Origin: PCRC01 sp017848435
GTDB lineage: Bacteria; Pseudomonadota; Gammaproteobacteria; Burkholderiales; Burkholderiaceae_C
DNA: 64,000 nucleotides
NCBI GenBank assembly: GCA_965284315.1
Contig: OZ260072.1
Coordinates: 3,038,001 to 3,102,000 of the forward strand
Direction of reading: 5' to 3'
In this document: one piece after another, positions 56,327 to 64,000 of the stretch
Numbering within the stretch: position 1 is the stretch's first letter
Layout: each line of letters starts with the position of its first letter
Notes under the pieces: generated by a model
The model's input: the letters and a program-made list of their open reading frames with translations, nothing else
What the model was told of the DNA's origin: nothing
Database searches by the model: none
Translations under genes and position numbers: made by a program

Positions 56327-57129
56327 ACATCACCGTCAACGGCCACGCGCTGTACGCCTACACCGGCGGCAAACCCTTTGACGCCGCCAAACCCACCGTG
56401 GTGTTCATCCACGGCGTGCTGAACGACCACAGCGTGTGGATTCTGCAAAGCCGCTACCTCGCCCACCACGGCTGGAACGTGCTGGCGATCGACCTCCCCG
56501 GCCACGGCAAAAGCGCCGGCGAGCCGCCCCGCTCGGTGGAAGACGGTGCGCAGTTCATCGTCCAGCTGCTGGACGCTGCCGGCCTGCAGAAAGCCGCACT
56601 GGTCGGCCACAGCTTTGGCTCGCTGATCGCGGTGGAAACCGCGGCGCGTGCGCCCGAACGCATCAGCCACCTGGCCATGGTGGGCACCGCGTTCCCGATG
56701 CGCGTGTCGCCCGCGCTGCTGGACAGTTCGGTCAGCGCGCCGATGAAAGCCATCGACATGGTCAACACCTTTTCGCACTCGATGCTGGCACCGCCGCCGT
56801 CGGCGCTTGGCCCCGGGACCTGGCTGTACGGTGGCTCGCGCGCGCTGATGCGCCGGGTGCTGGCCAGCAACACGCAAGTCAATGTGTTCCACACCGGGTT
56901 CAAGGCCTGCGACGACTACCGCAACGGCGACGCGGCGATGGCCCAGGCCACTTGCCCGGTGCTGTTCGTCCTGGGCGAAAACGACCAGATGACGCCGCCC
57001 AAGGCCGCGCAATCGCTGGTGGCGCAGGCACGCCAAGGCCAGGTGGTGACGCTGGCCGCCGGCCATGCGCTGATGACCGAGGCGCCCGATGGCGTGCTGT
57101 TTGCGCTGACCGCCTTCCTGAAAACCTGA
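56323..57129 (+). CDS. Alpha/beta hydrolase
   Basis: 268-aa alpha/beta hydrolase with VVFIHGVLNDHSVW (oxyanion region), ALVGHSFGSLIAVETAARAP (nucleophile Ser in GHSFG), LGENDQMTPPKAAQSL (Asp) and AGHALMTEAP (His). Overlaps metY by 4 bp (ATGA), so it is translationally coupled. A homoserine O-acetyltransferase role is unlikely, as that family is longer; its substrate is unknown. Confidence 0.9.
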   Translation: MNITVNGHALYAYTGGKPFDAAKPTVVFIHGVLNDHSVWILQSRYLAHHGWNVLAIDLPGHGKSAGEPPRSVEDGAQFIVQLLDAAGLQKAALVGHSFGSLIAVETAARAPERISHLAMVGTAFPMRVSPALLDSSVSAPMKAIDMVNTFSHSMLAPPPSALGPGTWLYGGSRALMRRVLASNTQVNVFHTGFKACDDYRNGDAAMAQATCPVLFVLGENDQMTPPKAAQSLVAQARQGQVVTLAAGHALMTEAPDGVLFALTAFLKT

Positions 57130-57150
57130 CGCGCCGGTGCTTGTAAAGCC

Positions 57151-57179
57151 GCCTGCTTTGGCCTACAACCAAAGCAGGC
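57151..57179. promoter_or_regulatory. 11-bp perfect inverted repeat before the Mpo1-like gene
   Basis: GCCTGCTTTGG-CCTACAA-CCAAAGCAGGC between the hydrolase and Mpo1-like genes, directly before AAGGAG. The lack of a T-run argues against a simple terminator; an operator or mRNA hairpin masking the ribosome site is possible. Confidence 0.55.
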
Positions 57180-57195
57180 CCACCAAGGAGACGCC

Positions 57196-57513
57196 ATGCA
57201 AGCCACCCGCGCCCAGGACTTCAAGACCTTTGCCGAGTTCTACCCGTTCTACCTGAGCGAGCACAACCACCGCACCTGCCGCCGGCTGCATTTTGTGGGT
57301 TCCACACTGGCACTGGCCTGTCTGGCGGCGGCCGTGGTGCTGCGCCAGCCGGTGTTTGTGCTGTACGGGCTGTTGTGCGGCTATGGGTTTGCCTGGCTGG
57401 GCCACTTCGCATTCGAGAAGAACCGGCCGGCCTCCTTCAAACGCCCGCTCTACAGCTTCATGGGCGACTGGGTGATGTACCGCGACATCTGGGCCGGTCG
57501 TATCTCGCTCTGA
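57196..57513 (+). CDS. Mpo1-like (DUF962) membrane protein
   Basis: 105 aa: FAEFYPFYLSEHNHRTCRRL, then HFVGSTLALACLAAAVVL, then GYGFAWLGHFAFEKNRPASF and YSFMGDWVMYRDIWAGRI. The His residues in HNHR..HF and GHF are the iron-ligand pattern of yeast Mpo1, a dioxygenase that alpha-oxidises 2-hydroxy fatty acids. Bacterial function unknown. AAGGAG precedes it by 5 bases. Confidence 0.9.
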   Translation: MQATRAQDFKTFAEFYPFYLSEHNHRTCRRLHFVGSTLALACLAAAVVLRQPVFVLYGLLCGYGFAWLGHFAFEKNRPASFKRPLYSFMGDWVMYRDIWAGRISL

Positions 57514-57537
57514 AGCGCACCCGAATTGCTACTTTTT

Positions 57538-58776
57538 TCATAGCGCATCTTTGAGGAATAAAGCAGACATGCGGCTGTTTTGCCATATTTTTTGCACCGA
57601 CGTGGCCGGTTGCATCAACAAACGCTCCGCCAGCGGCGCCAGCAAGGTCGTTTCGGGCTCGGCCAGCAGCACGTAGCGGGCGTCGTCGGTGGCGTTGGCC
57701 TCGTTAAGCTGCTGCACCCAGTCCAGCCCGGTCAGTGTTTCGAGCACCGGCTCCAGCTGCAAGGCGTCCACCTGCAACACCTGCACCAGCCGCGTCGGGT
57801 TCAGGCCGCGTCCGGGCTGGGTGCGGGCGGCGTGCAGTTGCTGCAGCACTTCTACCGCCAACTGGAACTGCCAGCCGTTGCCATTGCCCCGCCGCACCAC
57901 ACCGGTCAGCAGGATGGGCAGGTAGGCGGTGACCACCGCGCCCAGCAGCACGATCACCCAGGCCAGGTAAATCCACACCAGCAAAATTGGCAGCGTGGCA
58001 AAGGTGCCGTACACCGCCGAGTAGGTGGGCACCGAGCTGATGTACAGCCCGAGCAGCTTCTTCGCCAGCTCGATGCCTGTGGACACGAAAACGCCGCCGG
58101 CCCAGGCGTGGCCCCATTTCACGTGGGTGTTGGGCACGTAGCGGTACAGCGCAGCCAAGCCCCCGGCCAGCAGCATGAACTCGGCCACGTCCAGCAGAAA
58201 CCGCACACCGCCGGGCATCACGCCCACCACGCCACGCGACGCTGAAATGGCGTACGAGGTGATGGCCAGGCTGCCCCCCATCACCAGCGGCCCCAGTGTG
58301 ATGGCGGCCCAGTAGATCAGCACGCGCTGCGGCAGCGGCCGCTGCTTGCGCACCCGCCAGATGCTGTTGAGGGTTTTGTCGATGGTGAGGATCAGCGCGA
58401 GAGCCGTCACCAGCAGGATCGCCAGGCCCGCGGCCCCGAGCTTGCTGGCCTTGCCGGCAAACTGCGTCAAATAGCCGAGCACCTGGCGCGCAATGTTGTC
58501 CGGGATCAGGCTCTGGATCAGCCAGTCCTGCAGCGTCACCTGCACCTTGGCAAAAATCGGGAACGCGGTGAACAGCGCCAGTGCCACCGTGAAAAAAGGC
58601 ACCAGTGCGATACTGGTGGTGAAAGTCAGGCTGCTGGCGGTGAGGCCGAGCCGGTCTTCGCGGAAACGCTCGTACAGCGTCAGCAGCGTGGTTTTCCAGG
58701 GGAAGTGGGCGAACTGGCGCGAAAGGTCTTGCAGCAGGTCGGCAAGGCGCTCTTTCCAGTGGGGGGGCATGTTCAT
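57538..58776 (-). CDS. YihY/BrkB-family inner-membrane protein
   Basis: 412 aa, about six helices of the YihY (former RNase BN) family: WKTTLLTLYERFREDRLGLT, LTFTTSIALVPFFTVALALF, YAISASRGVVGVMPGGVRFL, PILLVWIYLAWVIVLLGAVV. A C-terminal soluble part of about 110 aa follows, as in the longer members. Function unclear; not a ribonuclease. The 3' end lies in an AT-rich stretch (TTTTTTCATAGCGC) that may be another repeat type. Confidence 0.92.
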   Translation of the reverse strand: MNMPPHWKERLADLLQDLSRQFAHFPWKTTLLTLYERFREDRLGLTASSLTFTTSIALVPFFTVALALFTAFPIFAKVQVTLQDWLIQSLIPDNIARQVLGYLTQFAGKASKLGAAGLAILLVTALALILTIDKTLNSIWRVRKQRPLPQRVLIYWAAITLGPLVMGGSLAITSYAISASRGVVGVMPGGVRFLLDVAEFMLLAGGLAALYRYVPNTHVKWGHAWAGGVFVSTGIELAKKLLGLYISSVPTYSAVYGTFATLPILLVWIYLAWVIVLLGAVVTAYLPILLTGVVRRGNGNGWQFQLAVEVLQQLHAARTQPGRGLNPTRLVQVLQVDALQLEPVLETLTGLDWVQQLNEANATDDARYVLLAEPETTLLAPLAERLLMQPATSVQKIWQNSRMSALFLKDAL

Positions 58777-58797
58777 CGCGGCTATGATGCCATCGCC

Positions 58798-59202
58798 ATG
58801 AACGACACCCCCAACCCGACCCCCGCCAGCCCCGCCGTTGACCTGACCCGCCGGCTCGCGGTGGCGAGTTTGGTCGGCCTCATCGTGTTGGGCTTAGCCT
58901 GGGAAATGGTGCTCGCCCCGGTGCGCCCCGGCGGCTCGCTGTTGGCGCTCAAGGTGTTGCCACTGTGCATCCCGCTGGCCGGGTTGCTGAAGAACCGCAT
59001 GTACACCTACCGCTGGGTCAGCCTGCTGATCTGGCTCTACTTCACCGAGGGGGTGATGCGGGCGTATGGCGACCGGCCGCCCAGCAACTACCTGGCGATG
59101 GTGGAAGTGGCGCTGTGCCTGGTTCTGTTCACCGCCTGCGCGCTGCATGTGCGAATCCGGCTGCGCAACGCACGCGAGGCGGGCTGGTCGCCCAGCGCCT
59201 GA
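58798..59202 (+). CDS. DUF2069 membrane protein
   Basis: 134 aa with four helices: RLAVASLVGLIVLGLAWEMV, LALKVLPLCIPLAGLLKNRM, YRWVSLLIWLYFTEGVMRAY and MVEVALCLVLFTACALHVRI. Matches DUF2069, of unknown function. Divergent from yihY with only 21 bp between the starts, and 6 bp before the GlcD-like gene. Confidence 0.88.
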   Translation: MNDTPNPTPASPAVDLTRRLAVASLVGLIVLGLAWEMVLAPVRPGGSLLALKVLPLCIPLAGLLKNRMYTYRWVSLLIWLYFTEGVMRAYGDRPPSNYLAMVEVALCLVLFTACALHVRIRLRNAREAGWSPSA

Positions 59203-59208
59203 ACCCGT

Positions 59209-60654
59209 ATGGGTGACCTGCTGGACACACTGCGCCAGATCGTGGGCCCAGCCCACCTGCGCACCGCAGGCGATCTGGGCGCCTGGGAAATCGACTGGCG
59301 CAAGCGTTTTCATGGCCGAGCCCTGGCCGTTGCTCAACCCAGCACTACCAAAGAAGTAGCAGAACTGGTGCGTGCCTGCGCTGCGGCCGGCGTCAGCATC
59401 GTGCCGCAGGGGGGCCACACCGGGCTGGTCGGCGGCGGCACACCCGACGCCAGCGGCCAACAGGTGGTGCTGAGCCTGCAGCGCATGAACGCGGTGCGCG
59501 CACTCGACACAGCCAACCTCACACTCACCGTGGAAGCCGGTTGCATCCTGCAGACCGTGCAGCAAACCGCTGCAGACGCCGACCTGCTGTTCCCACTCAG
59601 TCTGGCCGCCGAAGGCAGCTGCACCATTGGCGGCAACCTCGCCACCAACGCTGGCGGCACACAGGTGCTGCGCTACGGCAACGCGCGCGACCTGTGCCTG
59701 GGGCTTGAGGTCGTCACCGCGCAGGGCGCGGTGTGGCACGGCCTCTCTGGCCTGCGCAAGGACAACACCGGCTACGACCTGAAACACCTGTTCATTGGCA
59801 GCGAAGGCACGCTGGGCGTCATCACCGCCGCCACGCTGAAACTGTTTCCCCAACCCGCCGCCACCCTCACCGCCTGGGCCGCTGTGCCGTCGCTGGAAGC
59901 CGCGGTGCGGCTGCTGGGCCTGGCACACCAGCACCTCGGCGCCAGCCTGACCGGTTTTGAAGTCATGGGCCAGGTGGCGCTGGGCCTGGTGCAACGCCAC
60001 ATGCCGCAACTGCGCGTGCCCTTCGTTGGCACACCCGGTACCCCCTACGGCGTGCTGCTGGAAAACGCCGACAGCGAGTCCGAAACCCATGCGCGCAGCC
60101 GCTTTGAAGCGCTGCTCGAAGCGGCCCTCGCCACCGGCTGTATTCAGGACGCGGTGGTGGCCGAAAGCCTGGCCCAGGCGCAGCAGCTCTGGCATGTGCG
60201 CGAAAGTATCCCGCTGGCACAGGCGCAGGAGGGGCTGAACATCAAGCACGACATCGCCCTGCCCGTCTCCCGCATCCCTGCCTTCTGCACCGAGACCGAC
60301 GCGCTGCTGGCGCGCGAGATCCCCGGCGTGCGGCTGGTGAACTTTGGCCACCTGGGCGACGGCAACCTGCACTACAACGTGCAGGCGCCGGTTGGCAGCG
60401 ACCCGGCCGCGTTTCTGCACGCGCACGAGGCGGGCGTCAATGCGCGGGTCTACGACGCGGTGGCGCGCCATGGCGGCTCCTTCTCCGCCGAACACGGCGT
60501 GGGCGCACTGAAGGTGCAGGAACTGGCCCACTACAAGGCGCCCGAAGCGCTGGCCATGATGCGGGCCGTCAAACACGCGCTGGACCCGCTGGGCACGATG
60601 AACCCGGGACGGGTGCTGGGCGATCCAACGGGCGTGGCCCACGCACCGCAGTGA
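59209..60654 (+). CDS. FAD-linked oxidoreductase, GlcD/D-2-hydroxyacid type
   Basis: 481-aa VAO-type flavoprotein. VPQGGHTGLVGGGTPDASGQ and GGNLATNAGGTQVLRYGNAR are the FAD-binding PCMH blocks; the C-terminal domain has LVNFGHLGDGNLHYNVQAP with the metal/acid-binding His residues and HGVGALK. Substrates in the family are glycolate, D-lactate or D-2-hydroxyglutarate; no GlcE/GlcF partners are adjacent, which favours a single-subunit D-2-hydroxyacid dehydrogenase (inference). Confidence 0.92.
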   Translation: MGDLLDTLRQIVGPAHLRTAGDLGAWEIDWRKRFHGRALAVAQPSTTKEVAELVRACAAAGVSIVPQGGHTGLVGGGTPDASGQQVVLSLQRMNAVRALDTANLTLTVEAGCILQTVQQTAADADLLFPLSLAAEGSCTIGGNLATNAGGTQVLRYGNARDLCLGLEVVTAQGAVWHGLSGLRKDNTGYDLKHLFIGSEGTLGVITAATLKLFPQPAATLTAWAAVPSLEAAVRLLGLAHQHLGASLTGFEVMGQVALGLVQRHMPQLRVPFVGTPGTPYGVLLENADSESETHARSRFEALLEAALATGCIQDAVVAESLAQAQQLWHVRESIPLAQAQEGLNIKHDIALPVSRIPAFCTETDALLAREIPGVRLVNFGHLGDGNLHYNVQAPVGSDPAAFLHAHEAGVNARVYDAVARHGGSFSAEHGVGALKVQELAHYKAPEALAMMRAVKHALDPLGTMNPGRVLGDPTGVAHAPQ

Positions 60655-61880
60655 CCACCGCCGACACCGGCATCCAACTGCCACGCGGCGCGGTGGCAGG
60701 CCTGTCCATCGCCGCCTTTGCCAGCGGCATCTCCCTGCGTGTGACCGACGCGATGCTGCCAAGACTGGCCAACGACTTTTCACTGGCGCTGGGCGACGCC
60801 GCGGCCGTGATCACTGTGTTTGCCGTCGCCTACGGTTTTGCGCAGCTGCTGTTCGGGCCCATGGGCGACCGGTTTGGCAAATACCGGGTGATTGCGCTGG
60901 GCTGCATCGCCTGCGCCTTCACCACCGCCAGCTGCGCGCTGGCCCCGTCGTTTGCCTTGCTGCTGGTGGCCCGCGTGTTGGCGGGGGCCACGGCCGCGTC
61001 CATCATCCCGCTGGCCATGGCCTGGATTGGCGACGTGGTGCCCTACGACCGCCGGCAACCGGTGCTGGCACGCTTCCTCATCGGGCAGATTCTGGGGATG
61101 TCGGCCGGGGTGCTGCTGGGTGGTTACGCGGCCGACCACCTGCACTGGCGGACGCCGTTTGCGCTGATCGCGGTCATTTTTCTGGTGATCGGCAGCGTGC
61201 TGCTGCTGACCAACCGGCGCCTGCCGCTGGCCGCGCGCCAACGGCGCACCGGCACCGGCTCGGCCATTGCCCGCATGGGTGCCGAGTTCGCACAGATTCT
61301 GGCCCTGCCATGGGCCCGGGTGGTGTTGCTCACCGTGTTCGCCGAGGGGGCGTTTCTCTATGGCGCCTTTGCCTACATGGTCTCCCACCTGCACCAGGCG
61401 CACGCGCTGTCACTGGCCTCTGCGGGCGAGGTGGTGATGCTGTTCGGCTTCGGTGGCCTGCTGTTTGCGCTGGCCGCCACCCTGCTGGTGCGGCGGCTGG
61501 GCGAAGCGGGCCTGGCGCTGTGGGGCGGTTTGCTGGTGTGCCTGGCTTTTCTGGTGGTGGCATGGGCCGACCGGTGGTGGTGGTCCATCCCGGCCTGCTT
61601 TGTGGCCGGATTGGGTTTCTACATGCTGCACAACACCTTGCAGATCAACGCCACACAAATGGCGCCGGAGCGCCGCGGCTCGGCCGTGGCGGCCTTTGCC
61701 GCGTCTTTTTTCATCGGCCAGTCGGTGGGCGTGGCGGTGGACGGCCAGTTGATCCCAACCATTGGCACCACCGGCGTGATCGTGCTCGGCGCGCTGGGCG
61801 TGCTGCTGGTCTCGCTGAATTTCAGCCGCTTGAAAAAGCAACGCGCCGCAGTTTTACAACCACCCCCCAAATCCCCTTGA
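60651..61880 (+). CDS. MFS transporter
   Basis: 409-aa major facilitator with twelve helices. FAQLLFGPMGDRFGKYRVIA is the conserved loop between helices 2 and 3; RVLAGATAASIIPLAMAWIG follows. GTG start overlapping the previous stop by 4 bp (GTGA), so it is coupled to the GlcD-like gene and could import its acid substrate or export a related one (inference). Drug efflux is equally possible. Confidence 0.9.
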   Translation: MTTADTGIQLPRGAVAGLSIAAFASGISLRVTDAMLPRLANDFSLALGDAAAVITVFAVAYGFAQLLFGPMGDRFGKYRVIALGCIACAFTTASCALAPSFALLLVARVLAGATAASIIPLAMAWIGDVVPYDRRQPVLARFLIGQILGMSAGVLLGGYAADHLHWRTPFALIAVIFLVIGSVLLLTNRRLPLAARQRRTGTGSAIARMGAEFAQILALPWARVVLLTVFAEGAFLYGAFAYMVSHLHQAHALSLASAGEVVMLFGFGGLLFALAATLLVRRLGEAGLALWGGLLVCLAFLVVAWADRWWWSIPACFVAGLGFYMLHNTLQINATQMAPERRGSAVAAFAASFFIGQSVGVAVDGQLIPTIGTTGVIVLGALGVLLVSLNFSRLKKQRAAVLQPPPKSP

Positions 61881-61896
61881 TGGGCACGGAGACACC

Positions 61897-62352
61897 ATGA
61901 ACCTCACCCGACCTCTGATCCTGACCAGCGCTGCGGCCATCGCCATGGCGCTGGCCGGCTGCGTTGCCATCACCTCCAGCAGTTCGTCGTCCAGCAAACC
62001 GGCCGTGGCGGGCCTGGGCTGCACCCTGACCAGCAACTGCGTGAACTCGGTGGACAGCAACGGCTTGCCACCGTTGCGCTACACCGGCACCAACGCCCAG
62101 GGCCAGGCGGCGCTGCAGGCCACGCTCGCCAGTTTCCCGGAGGCCCAGATCGTGCGCACAAGCGACCTGGCGCTGGAGGCGGTGTTCACCACCCCCGTCG
62201 GCTTCAAGGACGAGGTCGAGTTCCGCATCCACCCGCAAGGCCAGCGGATTGACTTCCGTTCGCAGTCCACCTTCGGTCTCTACGACTTCGGCAAGAACCG
62301 CTCACGGATGCAGGCGTTCGCCGCGCGGTTCGCGCAGCAAACGGCCAAGTAG
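61897..62352 (+). CDS. DUF1499 lipoprotein
   Basis: 151 aa with lipobox ALAGC (Cys22), a Ser-rich linker, and the DUF1499 domain: CVNSVDSNGLPPLRYTG, then LEAVFTTPVGFKDEVEFRI and IDFRSQSTFGLYDFGKNRSR. Family function unknown. Follows the MFS gene by 16 bp and converges on the malic enzyme gene with 9 bp between stops. Confidence 0.9.
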   Translation: MNLTRPLILTSAAAIAMALAGCVAITSSSSSSSKPAVAGLGCTLTSNCVNSVDSNGLPPLRYTGTNAQGQAALQATLASFPEAQIVRTSDLALEAVFTTPVGFKDEVEFRIHPQGQRIDFRSQSTFGLYDFGKNRSRMQAFAARFAQQTAK

Positions 62353-62361
62353 CCGGTGGAC

Positions 62362-63696
<1,335 letters not shown>

Positions 63697-63893
63697 AGCG
63701 TCTCCTACTGCTGTTATTTCTATTCAATAATTAAGTGACTAGAAAATCAACTAAACAAGTACTTGCGCAGATGAAAACTAGATTGTAAGTTTGTGGTATT
63801 TTTTCATTTTAAGCTTTTGGATCGACTATCATAAGACAGTCACAATCAAAGCTCAAACATGGATTAAATTATTCAAATAATGAATATCTAGCA

Positions 63894-64000
63894 CTAATTA
63901 GAAAACAGTCTCTTAAGCTCAAGACCCCCTTTAGTTGCAAGAAATTCTCCACCGAAAAAGCTCATATGTGCAACATCAGCGTAAAATATTTTCCCATTTT
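63894..64000 (-). CDS. Partial: C-terminus of an SGNH-type acyltransferase (fragment)
   Basis: The only reading frame in this AT-rich end that makes sense is 35 codons ending in TAG at 63894-63896, continuing beyond the window. It reads GKIFYADVAHMSFFGGEFLA, where D-x-x-H with a following G resembles the catalytic Asp-His block that ends the SGNH domain of OafA-like O-antigen/polysaccharide acyltransferases. The identification rests on this short stretch. Base composition is clearly lower in GC than the rest of the window. Confidence 0.6.
   Translation of the reverse strand, partial: NGKIFYADVAHMSFFGGEFLATKGGLELKRLFSN

Noticed and set aside
57525..57600. Possible eighth repeat copy at the 3' end of yihY
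   Set aside because: It has CATAGCGC and an AT-rich tail but lacks the central CACTAAGGC block, so I do not count it in the family.
63812..63853. Imperfect hairpin as terminator of the edge acyltransferase gene
   Set aside because: Outer AGCTTT/AAAGCT and inner GACT/AGTC pair, but the middle six bases do not and no T-run follows.

Overview
The window is GC-rich, densely packed chromosomal DNA from a betaproteobacterium, most likely Burkholderiales and probably Comamonadaceae (Rhodoferax/Polaromonas/Hydrogenophaga-like). The evidence is the gene repertoire (split ETF operon with an acyl-CoA dehydrogenase, an intracellular PHB depolymerase, type II dehydroquinase, a tandem glycine riboswitch before gcvTHP, a MoxR/DUF58/transglutaminase cluster), the codon bias, and two dispersed repeat types that I associate from memory with this family. 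There is no plasmid, phage, insertion sequence or CRISPR signature. Placement below family level is inference.

Layout. 1-7 kb: beta-oxidation genes on the minus strand (etfB, etfA, acyl-CoA dehydrogenase), then an MscS channel, an ECHDC3-like enoyl-CoA hydratase and a histone-deacetylase-like amidohydrolase. 7-12.2 kb: MoxR, DUF58, transglutaminase and MltB in one tight plus-strand operon. 12.2-16.4 kb: alaS and a succinate-semialdehyde-type dehydrogenase. 16.4-21 kb: a NarL/UhpB-type two-component pair next to a secreted Sel1-repeat protein and a DUF3047 protein. 21.4-26 kb: tRNA-Gly(CCC), a DUF4399 lipoprotein, a diguanylate cyclase, and scoAB with a divergent PAS-LuxR regulator sharing a 10-6-10 perfect inverted repeat. 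26-29.7 kb: katG flanked by two small CMD/AhpD-fold proteins. 29.7-36.5 kb: SRPBCC, cutA, tautomerase, VIT transporter, thioesterase, SDR, ETF-ubiquinone oxidoreductase and two unrecognised proteins. 36.5-41.2 kb: glycine riboswitch plus gcvT-gcvH-gcvP. 41-46.8 kb: LigB-like dioxygenase, bactofilin, retropepsin, CpoB-like TPR protein, a glycine/proline-rich probable surface protein, and an orphan LuxR regulator. 46.8-63.7 kb: frnE/arfB/aroQ, transporters, aroC, cupin, GST, phaZ, CBS protein, metY, hydrolase, Mpo1-like, YihY, DUF2069, a GlcD-like flavoprotein, MFS, DUF1499 and a short malic enzyme. After 63.7 kb the base composition becomes AT-rich, and a partial gene at the right edge reads as the C-terminus of an SGNH-type glycan acyltransferase.

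How it fits together. Acyl-CoA dehydrogenases pass electrons to EtfAB and then, through the separately encoded ETF-QO, to ubiquinone. PhaZ and ScoAB would link stored polyhydroxybutyrate and ketone bodies to acetyl-CoA. The glycine cleavage operon is placed under direct glycine control.

The most notable non-genic signals are: (i) a ~55-bp dispersed repeat with seven copies, of which one supplies in frame the hydrophobic core and cleavage region of the MltB signal peptide, one lies inside gcvT and one inside the DUF58 gene; (ii) a ~240-bp stretch with six dyad symmetries between the orphan LuxR gene and the surface-protein gene; (iii) the TACGTA-type operator between scoA and its PAS-LuxR regulator; and (iv) the compositional boundary at the right edge. 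I did not find a clearly new multi-gene system. Most genes are ordinary housekeeping or metabolic genes.
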